DNA of 64,000 nt from an uncultured Chloroflexus sp. (GCF_937951745.1 NZ_CALFBQ010000010.1:1-64000); one strand, 5' to 3'. Shown: positions 7,960 to 18,196, counted from the stretch's first letter. The notes: generated by a model from the sequence alone, not told the origin. Made by a program: numbers and translations.

Positions 7960-9258
7960 TTACGCTGTTGCGTGCGGGTGGGCGAGCATGATCTGTGCTG
8001 CGCGCCGGCCCAATTCGACGGCGTAGTTGGTGCCGCGATCCCACGGGTAGACTTGGCTCATGCTGGCCCAGTAAAGGCCGGGCAGGGGGGTGGCAATTGG
8101 CGGGATGTTGCGACTGTGATTGACCGGCACAATCGGTTGGGCGTAGGTTTCACGGTGCAGCCAGTAAGCACGCACCCATTCGCGGCGGAAGGCGGGGTTG
8201 ATCTGGCATAGCGCCGGCAAGAAGCGTTCGAGCAACGCTGCTGGCGTAAGCTGGAAATACTCGTGGTCAGGATCGAGATAGTCACCGCAGTAGATCAGGC
8301 GGTCGCCGCCGTAATATTCCGGTTCAATGAAGTTGGTGTGCTCAACCAGCGCCAAAAACGGGAATTCGTCTTTAGGCAGGTTGAGCCAATAGATGCCGTT
8401 GGTGAGCGGTTGGCGTAGAGCGATGGTCATTACCACTGCCCCCATCGAGCGCAACTGGCGCAGCTGGCCGAGGTAGCTGGCCGGCAGATGGGGCGCCAGT
8501 CGCGCCAGCAACCCCGGCGCGCCGGTAACGAGCAGCGCATCGTAATCGGTGGGAGGGTGATCGCCGGCAATCACTTGCCAACCCTTGTCAGTCTGTGTCA
8601 CAGCCCTCACCGGCGTTTGCAGCCATACGCGCACTCCGCGCTGCGTGCAGGCAGCGCACAACCCATTCGCGAATGCCTGAAAGCCGCCTTGGAAATATCC
8701 CAGCTTGAAGCTGCGCGCGCGCAGCCGTGCCCACAGCCACGCCATATTGACCTCATCGGCGTGGGGGCCGAATTTGCCTTCGAGCAGTGGGTGCCAAATC
8801 ACCCGCGCCACATTGTGCCCCGAATAGCGCTCAGTCCATGCGGTGGCCGTCACCTGTTCGAGCCGTTGCCAATTGCTGGTGATGAACTTGAGGTAGAAAG
8901 CGCTCATACCAAAGCGTAACCGGTCGAGGAAGGGCAAGCCGGGGAAGCGCAACACGGGCAGCACGCCATCGAGCGCATACCCGCGCCCGCGCCACCACTG
9001 CGCTGTCACCGGCGCGCGGAAAAAGAGCCGGTCACGCATTCCAATCTGGTTGGCTAGGTCGATAATCGCGTGATCGGTGGTGAAGATGTGATGGTAAAAC
9101 CGTTCGAGCGGCCATTGCCACGCCGGATCGCGAAACCCGCTGGCCAAGCCGCCTACCTGCTCACCGGCTTCATAGACTGTCACCGTATGGCTGTGCCCGG
9201 CGAGGTCATACGCGGCGCTCAGACCGGCAATGCCGGCGCCAACGATCGCAATCTTCAT
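7960..9258 (-). CDS. NAD(P)/FAD-dependent amine-oxidase-like oxidoreductase
   Basis: The 432-residue protein opens with a dinucleotide-binding loop KIAIVGAGIAGLSAAYDL and an FAD-binding YEAGEQVGGLASGF, the pattern of the amine oxidase/protoporphyrinogen oxidase/phytoene desaturase superfamily. The C-terminus has the second FAD motif GLYWASMSQVYPWDRG. The substrate is unknown. The start at 9258 overlaps the stop of the upstream membrane-protein gene by ATGA, so translation is probably coupled; an upstream in-frame start at 9402 would lie inside that gene. The pairing suggests a joint role in lipid or cell-envelope metabolism. Confidence 0.85.
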   Translation of the reverse strand: MKIAIVGAGIAGLSAAYDLAGHSHTVTVYEAGEQVGGLASGFRDPAWQWPLERFYHHIFTTDHAIIDLANQIGMRDRLFFRAPVTAQWWRGRGYALDGVLPVLRFPGLPFLDRLRFGMSAFYLKFITSNWQRLEQVTATAWTERYSGHNVARVIWHPLLEGKFGPHADEVNMAWLWARLRARSFKLGYFQGGFQAFANGLCAACTQRGVRVWLQTPVRAVTQTDKGWQVIAGDHPPTDYDALLVTGAPGLLARLAPHLPASYLGQLRQLRSMGAVVMTIALRQPLTNGIYWLNLPKDEFPFLALVEHTNFIEPEYYGGDRLIYCGDYLDPDHEYFQLTPAALLERFLPALCQINPAFRREWVRAYWLHRETYAQPIVPVNHSRNIPPIATPLPGLYWASMSQVYPWDRGTNYAVELGRRAAQIMLAHPHATA

Positions 9259-10295
9259 GGCAACACCTTCTGGGGGACGGAAGCATCTTCGGTGGTGAGC
9301 GTCGTAGCCTGTTCGCGCAAAGCCGCCGCCCGATCCATATCGCGCCACGTGAGGCTTTGGCGCAGCATATACCACGCGCCGAGCAACGTCACCGGCAACC
9401 ACAGCGCCACGTGCAGCACTAGCGTATAGCCAGCGGCCAGTGCATGGGCCACGCCAAACTGGGTCAAGATCGCGATGCCGGGTGCGTCGAAGGTGCCAAT
9501 ATACCCCGGTGTGGAAGGGATCGTTGTGAACAGATTCACTACTGCCGTCATCAGCATCAAGACCAGAAACGACACTTCAAACGGAAAAGCATGCATCACG
9601 AACCAATATTTGAGCGTTTCACCGAGCCAGATCAAGGTTGAGGTCAGCAGAATAACCAGCATTTCGCGCGGGCTGCGCAGCGATTGCAACCCCATAATAA
9701 ACCGGTCAAAGAGACCGTGGATGCGCGAGCGGAGGAATGGCGGCGCAAACCGGTCAACGGCGAGGGTATACAGTTGGCTCATGCGTTGCGGTCGGGCAGC
9801 TAAAGCGACAAATGCGACCAGCGCCACAATGAATAAGGCGCTGAACCCTATCACGAGGGTGCGAAAGGCAGTGGGCAGCGGCGCAAAGGGCAGCGTGATC
9901 GCCACAAAGAGCAGCATCACCAAACCGTCAAACAACCGCTCAAGCACCACTGTCGCCAACGAGGCGCTCATCGCGATGCCGCAGTTGTGGCGTAGCACGT
10001 AGCTGCGCAATACTTCACCGGCCCGCGCCGGATAAACATTGTTACCCATGTAGCCAATCACGACAATAGGGAAGAGCGTGCGCAACGGTACCGGCGTGAT
10101 ATGGTTGAGCATCGACTGCCAGCGCCACGCGCGCACCCAGACGGTAGCAAAATAGACGGCGACTCCCGGAAGCAGCCACCAATAATTCGCCTCGCGCAGC
10201 GCCTCCCAGAAATGGGCTAGATCGAGGCCATAGAGGGCAATCCCAAGGAAGATCGCACTAATAATCAGCCCAAGCCATAATTTCCAATACCGCAC
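9255..10295 (-). CDS. LPG_synthase_TM (YbhN/UPF0104) family membrane protein
   Basis: This 346-residue polytopic membrane protein has about eight hydrophobic segments and the family motifs WWLLPGVAVYF, GYMGNNVYPARAGEVLR (about 85-105) and a C-terminal GTFDAPGIAIL. It resembles the flippase-like transmembrane domain of lysylphosphatidylglycerol synthase, without the catalytic domain. These proteins are thought to move or modify lipids or lipid-linked sugars. It starts at a GTG with AAGGG upstream and overlaps the FAD oxidoreductase by 4 bp. Confidence 0.85.
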   Translation of the reverse strand: MRYWKLWLGLIISAIFLGIALYGLDLAHFWEALREANYWWLLPGVAVYFATVWVRAWRWQSMLNHITPVPLRTLFPIVVIGYMGNNVYPARAGEVLRSYVLRHNCGIAMSASLATVVLERLFDGLVMLLFVAITLPFAPLPTAFRTLVIGFSALFIVALVAFVALAARPQRMSQLYTLAVDRFAPPFLRSRIHGLFDRFIMGLQSLRSPREMLVILLTSTLIWLGETLKYWFVMHAFPFEVSFLVLMLMTAVVNLFTTIPSTPGYIGTFDAPGIAILTQFGVAHALAAGYTLVLHVALWLPVTLLGAWYMLRQSLTWRDMDRAAALREQATTLTTEDASVPQKVLP

Positions 10296-10408
10296 AAAGA
10301 TACCCTTATCAATATCAATGCTGTACGGGTATAGCGCTGCTGTGCCCTCAGGCTAAGCACAGCACCGCGCTGCCCTTCTCTGCATCTTACCCTTGCACTC
10401 TCAGCCTG

Positions 10409-11212
10409 TCAAAGCGGGAGCACGAGCAAGGCAAAAGGAAGGGGAACAAACGAGTCAACCCGCACGCCGCCGTCATCACTCTGTGCAATCAGGCCGGTAG
10501 AAGAGCCGCCGTCAAGGTTAACGGCAATCTCGATGTCAAGGTCAGCTCCGGCTAGAAAGTGCGACCATTCAGCGAGGCTAAACGTTGCGCCGGGGGCGAC
10601 GATCAAGAGCACATTCCCGACCCGATCGAGGGCAATCGCACTGCGACGGGCGCGTTGGCCGTTATCGTGAGTATAAGCGGCTTTGTTGCCCGGACGCACC
10701 AGCAGTGGCCAACCCTGAATGGCCTGCGCAAAAGACGTGCCGTCGTAGGGTTGGTCAGCAAGAGACCAGAGATGGGGTACGCCGGCGTCATCAATCGCAA
10801 ACATGCCGCCCTGATCGATGTAACTCTGACCAATGGCCCGTTGATCGCTGATCAACAGCGCCACCGGTTCGCCGTTCGCATCAAAAAAGCCGCCATTAAT
10901 TGCGGCGATAGCGCCGTATTGCGCTGCCCAAGCGCTGAGTGTACGCGGCGCCGCAGGATCATAGCCCACCACGAAGCGCACCTTAGCCGGATCGACGCGA
11001 ATTACTTGCACCGGCACGCCGGGTGTGTCTAAGCGACGCAATTCGATCCCGGCGGCCAGCGGGCGCCAGTCACCGGCAGACGCCGAGGGTGTTGCTGGCC
11101 GGGTTGGCATTAGGGTTGGCACGCCAGCCGGCACATTGTTGGGCAAGGAAGCGCCGGCGCAGGCGGTGAAGGCAAAGAGACCGGCGAATAACGCGCACAA
11201 TAACCGTAGCAT
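10409..11212 (-). CDS. Phosphodiester glycosidase (NAGPA-like) lipoprotein
   Basis: The 267-residue protein has a lipoprotein signal peptide with lipobox FTAC and a Pro/Thr-rich spacer. The body is the NAGPA/DUF2233 domain, known by AAINGGFFDANGEPVALLIS (about 105-125), a central GWPLLVR, and the C-terminal NLDGGSSTGL. In characterised relatives this fold hydrolyses GlcNAc phosphodiesters; the bacterial substrate is unknown and may be a wall or exopolysaccharide linkage. It follows a separate gap downstream of the LPG_synthase_TM gene. Confidence 0.88.
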   Translation of the reverse strand: MLRLLCALFAGLFAFTACAGASLPNNVPAGVPTLMPTRPATPSASAGDWRPLAAGIELRRLDTPGVPVQVIRVDPAKVRFVVGYDPAAPRTLSAWAAQYGAIAAINGGFFDANGEPVALLISDQRAIGQSYIDQGGMFAIDDAGVPHLWSLADQPYDGTSFAQAIQGWPLLVRPGNKAAYTHDNGQRARRSAIALDRVGNVLLIVAPGATFSLAEWSHFLAGADLDIEIAVNLDGGSSTGLIAQSDDGGVRVDSFVPLPFALLVLPL

Positions 11213-11260
11213 TACGCTCTTCCATAACGCGCCACGCCAAGCAATCGTGGCCGTGATCGC

Positions 11261-11728
11261 TCACCCCAACTGGTGATAGCCCGACCGGTAATACAACAGG
11301 GGTCGGCCTCCGAAGACACGCGCATCAACCACCTCACCTACGAAGATGGTGTGGTCGCCGCCGGGCAGGGCGCTGTGCAACCGGCACTCGATTTGGGCCA
11401 GCACGCCGTGCAAGAGTGGCAACCCGCGCGGCGAGAGGGTGTAGCTGTGCGGGGCAAATTTCTCGCTGTCGTGCATCGCAAAGCGGCGCGAGAGGTATTC
11501 TTGATCTTCGGCCAATATGTTCACCGCGAATTGGCCGGCAGCCGCGATCACATCGTGGCTGGTCGCCGCATGATCGACACAGATCAATACCAGTGGCGGG
11601 CGCAGCGATAACGAGGCGAATGAACTCACGGTCAAGCCGGCCAAGCGGCCTTCGTGGGCGGTTGTTACAACGGTCACCCCCGAAGCGAAATGACTCAGGG
11701 TTTGGCGAAAGAGTGATTCGTCGATCAT
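11261..11728 (-). CDS. Flavin reductase-like FMN-binding protein
   Basis: The 155-residue protein matches the flavin reductase split-barrel family: FRQTLSHFASGVTVVTT at the N-terminus, GLTVSSFASLSLRPPLVLICV, then SHDVI, FAVNILAEDQ and a C-terminal GGDHTIFVGEV. Such proteins bind FMN and reduce free flavin with NAD(P)H, often serving a monooxygenase. No monooxygenase is adjacent. It overlaps the upstream thioesterase gene by 4 bp (ATGA), so the two are probably translated together. Confidence 0.92.
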   Translation of the reverse strand: MIDESLFRQTLSHFASGVTVVTTAHEGRLAGLTVSSFASLSLRPPLVLICVDHAATSHDVIAAAGQFAVNILAEDQEYLSRRFAMHDSEKFAPHSYTLSPRGLPLLHGVLAQIECRLHSALPGGDHTIFVGEVVDARVFGGRPLLYYRSGYHQLG

Positions 11729-12228
11729 GGTCGTCCTGCATTGCGGCGGGCCGCGATCGCGGCGTGAATCTCGGCGCCAACGGCATGTTCGGCGCGGGCT
11801 TCATCGTCGAGCAAGAGCAGTTGCGGTACCGTCGGCGATGGCCCGCCTTCACGGTTAATCGCAACCATACTGAAATAGCCGGTTGTGCAGAGGCGGCGAT
11901 CGCCAATCAGGGGATGCTCAGCAAAGAGATGCACTCGCACAACCATCGAGCTGCGCCCGACATAGATCACCCGCGAAAAGGCTTCAACAATCTCGCCTTG
12001 CCCGATCGGGGTACGAAAATCGATCCGCTCGGTTGAGGCAGTAACAACCGGCAATCGGCAGAAACGTAAGGCAGCGATGGCAGCGGCTTTATCCATTAAC
12101 GCCATGACATCGCCGCCGAACATAGTACCGTAACCGTTAGTTTGGTGTGGCAGGATGATTTCGGCCATTCGTTCTTCGGCAGCCGGTTTGGCCGGACGGT
12201 TTTGAATCATGATGTCGTCCATAGTCAC
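11725..12228 (-). CDS. Acyl-CoA thioesterase, hotdog fold
   Basis: The 167-residue protein belongs to the YciA/BACH-like acyl-CoA hydrolases: NGYGTMFGGDVMALMDKAAAIAA holds the catalytic Asp and the hotdog helix, followed by VTASTERIDFRTPIGQGEIVEAFSRV and VGRSSMVVRVHLFAE. It releases free fatty acid and CoA from acyl-CoA in the cytosol. The start is uncertain: GTG at 12228 or the ATG at 12222, which has AGGTGA very close upstream. It overlaps the flavin reductase gene. Confidence 0.92.
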   Translation of the reverse strand: MTMDDIMIQNRPAKPAAEERMAEIILPHQTNGYGTMFGGDVMALMDKAAAIAALRFCRLPVVTASTERIDFRTPIGQGEIVEAFSRVIYVGRSSMVVRVHLFAEHPLIGDRRLCTTGYFSMVAINREGGPSPTVPQLLLLDDEARAEHAVGAEIHAAIAARRNAGRP

Positions 12229-12246
12229 CTGAACAGTAGGCAGATA

Positions 12247-12268
12247 ACGGCGCTCATCTGAGCGCCGT
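12247..12268 (-). terminator. Hairpin at the end of the nucleoside ABC operon
   Basis: ACGGCGCTCA and TGAGCGCCGT form a perfect 10-bp inverted repeat with a 2-nt centre. It lies about 90 bp after the permease stop codon and ahead of the thioesterase gene. There is no T run, so it may be a weak or factor-assisted terminator. Confidence 0.5.
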
Positions 12269-12355
12269 CGTTGGCGATAGAAGCAACGTGAAACTGGTGT
12301 GATGATGCAAATCCGTTAGCCCGATATGCTTATGCGTCTTGGCGTTACTGTACTG

Positions 12356-13495
12356 CTATCCGCCCCACCCCTTCGAGAGCTGAGTCTCTTCGCCGGGTTT
12401 GCGTTTGGGCAGGCGATAAATGAAACGGACAATCTGGTCGGCGGCGACGAACATAATGATCAGGGCTTGGACAATCTTGATCACATCGATCGACAGGCTA
12501 GCCCGCACCTGCATCAAGCGCGCGCCGGTGAGCAAGCCGCCCCACAGCAATCCCGAAAAGATGATCCCGACCGGATTCGCGCGGGCAAGCAGGGCGACGG
12601 CAATCGCGTCGAAGCCAAGACCGGAAAAGAAATCGGCGCTGAGCGAGCCACGCACTCCGCTCACTTCAATCGCACCGGCCACTCCAGCCAACCCGCCGGC
12701 AAACGCCATTGCCAGCACGATCGTGCGCGGCACGCTGATCCCGGCGTAGCGAGCGGCGTTGGGGTTGGTGCCGGCAGTGCGCATCTCGAAGCCGAGGGTC
12801 GTGCGGTAGAGCAGCCATGCGATCACGAAGACCAGCACGATTGCCAGTGGAATGCCGAGGTGCAGGATGGTTGAGCTACCCACCTGAAAGCCGGGCAAAC
12901 GGGCTGTTTCGGCGATCAGCCGCGATCGGGCGCCGGTCGTATCGGCAGGATCGCCGAGGATGTACGGCGTCTTACTGCGGATTAGCCAGTCGGTCATGCG
13001 CAATGCGATATAGTTGAGCATGATCGTATTAATCACCTCGTGGGCGCCGGTGCGTGCCTTGAGAAAGCCGGCAATCGCTGCCCATGCCGCGCCTCCGAGC
13101 GCGCCGGCGATTAGCGTAGCCGGGATGTGAAAGATAGCGGGCATTTGTAACGTAGTGCCAATCACGACCGCTGCGACAGCACCGGCGTACAGTTGCCCTT
13201 CCGCGCCGATGTTGAACAACCCGGCCTTAAAGGCGAGTGCTACCGCTAAGCCGCAGATGATAAACGGCGTTGAGCGCACCACAGTGTCGGCGATCGCGCG
13301 CGGCGAACCAAAAGCGCCTTCCCATAAGCCGATATACGCTGCTTGCCAATCGGCGCCGGTAATGCCAATGATAAATGCGCCAACGACCAGTGCGCTAAAA
13401 ACGGCTAGTATTGGCACGAGGATGCCCGACCAGCGTTCCCATACTTGGCGGAGCGCCGAGGGGTGAACCCCCGCTTCAGTGGCTGCTTGCGCCAT
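12356..13495 (-). CDS. ABC transporter permease, simple sugar/nucleoside type
   Basis: The 379-residue membrane protein has about nine to ten hydrophobic segments and the BPD_transp_2 pattern FKAGLFNIGAEGQLYAGA (about 88-105), GAHEVINTIMLNYIA and TAGTNPNAARYAGI, GFDAIAVALLARANPVGII. These match permeases of nucleoside importers of the NupP/YufP kind. GGGAG precedes the ATG. It follows the ATPase gene, and adenosine deaminase lies upstream of that, supporting nucleoside uptake. The usual second permease and the BMP binding protein are not in the window. Confidence 0.9.
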   Translation of the reverse strand: MAQAATEAGVHPSALRQVWERWSGILVPILAVFSALVVGAFIIGITGADWQAAYIGLWEGAFGSPRAIADTVVRSTPFIICGLAVALAFKAGLFNIGAEGQLYAGAVAAVVIGTTLQMPAIFHIPATLIAGALGGAAWAAIAGFLKARTGAHEVINTIMLNYIALRMTDWLIRSKTPYILGDPADTTGARSRLIAETARLPGFQVGSSTILHLGIPLAIVLVFVIAWLLYRTTLGFEMRTAGTNPNAARYAGISVPRTIVLAMAFAGGLAGVAGAIEVSGVRGSLSADFFSGLGFDAIAVALLARANPVGIIFSGLLWGGLLTGARLMQVRASLSIDVIKIVQALIIMFVAADQIVRFIYRLPKRKPGEETQLSKGWGG

Positions 13496-13937
13496 GCTCT
13501 TCTCCCTTATCGCTTGAATGTGATCGATATCTGATATATTAAATAGGCTATGAGTAGATCCCCTCTTTTGCCAAAGGTATCTTTAGTTTTTCTGATAGAA
13601 CTTCCTGCGTTTATCAAGACTATGTTCAGCGCATCGCTTCCGACCTTGCAGGGGATTGCGTCGTCTCGCTGCACTCGGCTCGCAATGACATAGAACAGGG
13701 GTGTGCTTTGATGCCAGTATGTCATTGCGAGGGCGCGGAGCACCCGCAGTAATCTCCTACTCTAGCGGAAGCCGAGCCGCTCAAGGCATTGCTCCCGCCC
13801 TTGCAGGGGATGGCGTCGTCTCGCTGCGCTCGGTTCGCGATGACAGGACGGGGAGCAGGGTATTCAGCTATCTTCTGCGCAAATGTAGGCTGTACCCTCC
13901 TGTGCTTACCCCTCGATGCGGCTCGCCAGCGCATGCA
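13496..13937. repeat. Two GTCATTGCGA-type repeat elements
   Basis: This 442-bp gap between the nucleoside permease and ATPase genes holds a half element at 13636-13689, ending CTCGCAATGAC, and a full one at about 13721-13844, starting GTCATTGCGAG and ending TTCGCGATGAC. Both contain CTTGCAGGGGAT and GTCGTCTCGCTGC. The ends form an inverted repeat, and there is no reading frame. This looks like a non-coding miniature element inserted inside an operon. Confidence 0.75.
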
Positions 13938-15503
13938 TTAAGCTTCCACCGGCACTGCGCGATCGATCTTCGCGCCGGCCATCAAGAGACCCAACTCTTC
14001 CCGCGAGAGTTCGCCGTTCTTGACCGTGGCCACAATCTGGCCGTGGTACATGACAGCAATCCGGTCAGCGAGCGATAAAATTTCATCAAGCTCGGCTGAG
14101 ACCAGCAACACGGCCACACCCTCGTCACGCTTTTTCACAATCTGGTTGTGAATGAACTCGATCGAACCGACATCGATGCCACGGGTTGGTTGCGAGGCAA
14201 TCAATAGTTTGAGCGGGCGGGTAAATTCGCGGGCGACGATCAGCTTCTGTTGGTTGCCGCCGCTCAGCGAACTGGCCGGCACGTGAATGCTCGGCGTGCG
14301 CACATCAAACTCGGTCACCAAGCGGGTGCAATGCTCGTTGATCGCCTGCTCGTCGCGCACGATCCCGCGGGCGAACGGCGGCAAGTAGTACAATTCCAGC
14401 ACCGAATTATCGGTGAGCGGATACGATGTCACCAACCCGTCACGCTGGCGGTCTTCGGGAATGTGGGCCACCCCTAATTCGCTAATCTGGCGCGGGGTCG
14501 CATTGCTGACATCAACGCCGGCGATCCGCACTATGCCGGCCTCGCTGGGGCGCAGGCCGGTCAGCGCCGCAACCAACTCGGTCTGGCCGTTACCTTGCAC
14601 ACCGGCGATGCCGAGAATCTCGCCGGCGCGCACCTCAAGATCAACGCCTTTGACGGCCAGCAACCGGCGATCGTCACGCACTTGCAAGCCCCGCACTTCA
14701 AGCACCGGTGCGCCGGGGCGGGCCGGTTGCTTCTCAACTTTCAAAATAACCTCGCGCCCGACCATCATTGCTGCTAGACTGGCTTCAGTTGCCTGATCGG
14801 GTGTTGTTTCACCCACCACCTTGCCGCTCCGCAGCACAATGATCCGGTCGGCTACCTCTAAGACTTCGCGCAGCTTATGGGTAATAAAGATGATCGAGGT
14901 GCCTTGCATGGTCAGCGTGCGCATCACCCGCACCAGATCGTCAGCCTCTTGCGGGGTCAGCACTGCGGTCGGCTCATCGAGGATCAGAATATCGGCGTTG
15001 CGGTAGAGGGCCTTGATAATTTCAACCCGCTGCTGCGCGCCGACGTCAAGATCGGCCACGAGCGCGTTGGGGTCAACCGGCAGGCCGTACTGCTCGGAAA
15101 TGGCGCGGATGCGTTCGGCAGCCTGTTTGCGGTTGAGGAAGGGGCCGTTGGTCACTTCGTTACCGAGAATGATATTCTCGGTCACGGTCATCACCGGCAC
15201 GAGCTGGAAATGCTGGTGAACCATGCCGATGCCGCGCGCAATCGACTCGTGCGGATTGCTGATGCGAATGGGTTCGCCCTTGACGAAGATCTCACCTTCG
15301 TCTTGATGATACAACCCGTAAAGGATATTCATCAGGGTGGATTTGCCAGCACCGTTCTCGCCGAGCAGCGCCAACACTTCACCCTTATGCAGTTTCAGCG
15401 ATACATTGTCATTAGCGACAACACCGGGAAAGCGTTTAGTGATACCGCGGGCTTCCAGCACAACCGGGCGGTCTGAGCCATTCTGCGTCACAGGCAACCT
15501 CAT
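13938..15503 (-). CDS. ABC transporter ATPase, nucleoside/sugar type, two ATP-binding domains
   Basis: The roughly 521-residue protein holds two tandem ABC domains. The first has Walker [10 protein letters not shown] (about 45), signature [10 protein letters not shown] and Walker [11 protein letters not shown]. The second has GVQGNGQTE in place of Walker A, LSGGNQQK and [12 protein letters not shown], as usual for the degenerate second half of this family. It drives import through the permease encoded downstream. ATG at 15503 is preferred over TTG at 15539 by family length; neither has a clear ribosome binding site. Confidence 0.92.
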   Translation of the reverse strand: MRLPVTQNGSDRPVVLEARGITKRFPGVVANDNVSLKLHKGEVLALLGENGAGKSTLMNILYGLYHQDEGEIFVKGEPIRISNPHESIARGIGMVHQHFQLVPVMTVTENIILGNEVTNGPFLNRKQAAERIRAISEQYGLPVDPNALVADLDVGAQQRVEIIKALYRNADILILDEPTAVLTPQEADDLVRVMRTLTMQGTSIIFITHKLREVLEVADRIIVLRSGKVVGETTPDQATEASLAAMMVGREVILKVEKQPARPGAPVLEVRGLQVRDDRRLLAVKGVDLEVRAGEILGIAGVQGNGQTELVAALTGLRPSEAGIVRIAGVDVSNATPRQISELGVAHIPEDRQRDGLVTSYPLTDNSVLELYYLPPFARGIVRDEQAINEHCTRLVTEFDVRTPSIHVPASSLSGGNQQKLIVAREFTRPLKLLIASQPTRGIDVGSIEFIHNQIVKKRDEGVAVLLVSAELDEILSLADRIAVMYHGQIVATVKNGELSREELGLLMAGAKIDRAVPVEA

Positions 15504-15603
15504 TGGATACGTATTGCGCAAAATAGACGGGCATTGCAATCAACTGGCGCTGCCGGAGATATAGGGTATTGTAGCATATTCTGACCGTTTCGCCGGCAAC
15601 TGC

Positions 15604-16644
15604 CTATACTCCCAGCTCGGTGCGCAACTGGTGCAGGGATGATTCGATAGTGGCGCGCAAGGCTGCTCGTTCGGCAGGCGGCAAGAAGGTCGCTTGGGCA
15701 GCGGTGCGGGTGATGGCGCAGAAATCGGGAGCGGTAAACCCAAGGTGATGCGCGGTGCGGCGAAACTCCTCGGTGATAGTGGTCTCGAAGAAGGTGGGGT
15801 CATCGGAATTGATCGTCACCGGCACACCGGCATCGTAGAGTTGGCGCAGGGGGTGGTCTGGCCATGCGGCGATGGCTTTGGTGCGAATATTGCTGCTTGG
15901 GCAGATATCGAGCACAATCCCGCGCATAGCGAGAGCGGCCAACAGTGCCGGATCATCAATGCTGCGAATCCCGTGACCGATCCGGCTCACTTCCAACACA
16001 TCAATCGCGCCCCAAACGCTGGCTGGGCCGACCACCTCGCCGGCGTGAGCCATCACACCAAGACCGGCGGCACGGGCAGCGGCGAATAGTTCAATAAACT
16101 CTTCGGGTGGGTGGCCAATCTCGTTACCGCCGATCGACCAGCCAACCACACCAAGCGAACGGCAGGCGATAGCGGTTTCGAGGATGGGCCATGCAGCAGC
16201 GGCGCCGTATTGGCGACCATAATCGAGCACAAGCCCCACTCGTGGCCCGCCATGCTGGGCAGCGCGAGCAAAGCCGGCGGCAGCTCCGGCCAGCACCTCG
16301 TGCAAATCAACCCCGCGCCGCACGTGCTGCATCGGCGAAAGCATGACTTCGGCGTAGACAACGTGCTGTGCCGCCAGCTCCATCCCCAGCTCGAACGCGA
16401 GCAGCTCAAAATCCTCACCATGCACGATAGTCGCAGCCAGCGCCATAAATGTGCCCAAAAAAGCGTGAAAATCATCGTAATGAAAGAGGGCGGCCAATTC
16501 TTGCTCAGTGCGCACGGGCAGCGGAATACCGTTGCGTTGGCTCAGTTCTAGAAACGTGCGTGGCGCGACCGCACCTTCGAGGTGCAGGTGCAGCTCGATT
16601 TTAGGCATACGTTCGATAAAATCCGCGAGCGTCGGCGTGAGCAT
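15604..16644 (-). CDS. add: Adenosine deaminase
   Basis: This enzyme converts adenosine and deoxyadenosine to inosine and deoxyinosine. The 346-residue TIM-barrel protein shows zinc ligands in ELHLHLEGA (about 17-25), the GGNE region, VMAHAGE with the third zinc His and catalytic Glu, GHGIRS, and NSDDPTFF. AGAAAGGC lies before the ATG, and a TACAAT -10 box lies at 16682-16687. It sits directly upstream of the nucleoside ABC genes, so imported adenosine is likely its substrate. Confidence 0.94.
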   Translation of the reverse strand: MLTPTLADFIERMPKIELHLHLEGAVAPRTFLELSQRNGIPLPVRTEQELAALFHYDDFHAFLGTFMALAATIVHGEDFELLAFELGMELAAQHVVYAEVMLSPMQHVRRGVDLHEVLAGAAAGFARAAQHGGPRVGLVLDYGRQYGAAAAWPILETAIACRSLGVVGWSIGGNEIGHPPEEFIELFAAARAAGLGVMAHAGEVVGPASVWGAIDVLEVSRIGHGIRSIDDPALLAALAMRGIVLDICPSSNIRTKAIAAWPDHPLRQLYDAGVPVTINSDDPTFFETTITEEFRRTAHHLGFTAPDFCAITRTAAQATFLPPAERAALRATIESSLHQLRTELGV

Positions 16645-16889
16645 TGCCTTTCTCCCGCTCGTAGGAACGATGTTGAGTCGTATTGTAGCGGATGTTGCAG
16701 GGAATGGGTGCGAGGATACGAGGTCGCTGCGGGTCTCACGACCACGTTAGCGTGCGGGGGGAGAATCACGGTGGGATGAACCGGGGACCTGTGTATCCTG
16801 CTCTTATATGCCTCTGCGCACCCCACGCCACAGCGAGAGTGCGTAGAGGATTTAGAGCAAACCTTCAGCCGGATAACCGGGCCGTATCC

Positions 16890-17972
16890 TTAATTCGTGA
16901 TCCCGCTGGCGCGCAGCCGCTCGGCGTTGTCGTAGACGATCAGCGCCTCGATGATCTTGTCGAGTTCGCCGTTCAGCACCGCCGGTAGATTCGAGAAGTT
17001 TTGGCCAATACGGTGATCGGTAATCCGATCTTGAGGGAAGTTGTAGGTGCGGATCTTTTCGGCCCGTTCGCCGCTGCCGACCTGCGCAAGGCGCGAGGCG
17101 CCGATCTCGCGCTGCCGTTTCTCTTGTTCGCGGGCATAGAGGCGCGCGCGCAACACAGTCATCGCCCGTTCGCGGTTTTGGATCTGCGAGCGACCGTCTT
17201 GGCAGGTGACGACAATCTCTTCGGGGGTGCCAGACTTGTACACAATACGCACCGCCGAGTCGGTAGTATTGACGCCTTGCCCGCCATGGCCGGCACTGCG
17301 GAAGACATCGATGCGCAGGTCTTCCGGCTTGATCTCGATCTCGGCCTCTTCGACTTCGGGCAGCACAGCCACCGTTGCGGTCGAGGTGTGAATCCGGCCA
17401 CGGGCTTCGGTGGCGGGCACGCGCTGCACCCGATGGACGCCGCCCTCGTATTTTAATTTGCTGTACGCGCCTTCGCCGTGGATTTGGAAAATTACTTCCT
17501 TGATGCCGCCGATGCCGTTTTCGGTCAGGCTGTCAACTTCCACCTTCCAGCCCTTCGACTCGGCAAAGCGGGTGTACATGCGGAAGAGATCGGCGGCGAA
17601 GAGCGCCGCTTCATCACCGCCTTCGCCCTGCCGGATCTCCATAATCACATCTTTCGAGTCGTTGGGATCGCGCGGCAGCAGCAATAGCTTGAGTTGCTCT
17701 TCGAGTTCGGCCAGCCGTTTGCGCTGTGTCTCAAGTTCTTCTTGGGCCAACGCGCGCAATTCGGGATCGCTCTCGTCTAGCATTGCCTCGGCTTCATCAA
17801 TCGCGCGTACCGTCGCCTGATATTCCCGGTACGCAGCGACCACATCTTCCAATTCGCGCTGTTCGCGGGCATACTGCTGCAAGAGCGTGACGTTGGTCGC
17901 CACCTCAGGCTGGGCCATCAATTCGGTGAGTTCATCGTAGCGCGCGGCGACGGCAGCCAGTTTATCGAACAT
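16890..17972 (-). CDS. prfA: Peptide chain release factor 1
   Basis: RF1 reads UAA and UAG and triggers peptide release. The 360-residue protein has the stop-codon recognition motif PAT (residues 186-188), which marks RF1 rather than RF2, and the catalytic GGQ (230-232) in [15 protein letters not shown]. An N-terminal coiled-coil domain spans about residues 1-100. The length is normal. The ATG has no strong Shine-Dalgarno sequence. No prmC methyltransferase gene follows in the window. Confidence 0.97.
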   Translation of the reverse strand: MFDKLAAVAARYDELTELMAQPEVATNVTLLQQYAREQRELEDVVAAYREYQATVRAIDEAEAMLDESDPELRALAQEELETQRKRLAELEEQLKLLLLPRDPNDSKDVIMEIRQGEGGDEAALFAADLFRMYTRFAESKGWKVEVDSLTENGIGGIKEVIFQIHGEGAYSKLKYEGGVHRVQRVPATEARGRIHTSTATVAVLPEVEEAEIEIKPEDLRIDVFRSAGHGGQGVNTTDSAVRIVYKSGTPEEIVVTCQDGRSQIQNRERAMTVLRARLYAREQEKRQREIGASRLAQVGSGERAEKIRTYNFPQDRITDHRIGQNFSNLPAVLNGELDKIIEALIVYDNAERLRASGITN

Positions 17973-18142
17973 AAGACATTATTCCATCTGGATGATATAT
18001 GTAGTTGCTGATCCGGTGTGCGGTGGCACAATTAGCCCTCGCCACGAATCAGAGTAATCGTTGTTGCTGCGAACGATGGCGGGCTAGCGCACTGTGCTGT
18101 GCGCCACCATCTTACCCAAATGCCCTTTCCACAAAGATAGTC

Positions 18143-18183
18143 GATGGCACAATGCGCAATAGCACATCGCGCATCGTGCCATC
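18143..18183 (-). terminator. Hairpin downstream of rpsU
   Basis: GATGGCACAATGCGC and GCGCATCGTGCCATC form a 15-bp stem with one mismatch around an 11-nt loop. It begins 14 bp after the rpsU stop codon. No strong T run follows, so it could be a terminator or an mRNA-end stabiliser. Confidence 0.55.
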
Positions 18184-18196
18184 AGATATGTTCATT

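Noticed and set aside
14877-15476. Plus-strand 199-codon frame opposite the ABC ATPase
   Set aside because: Antisense shadow; the ATPase motifs on the minus strand are complete.
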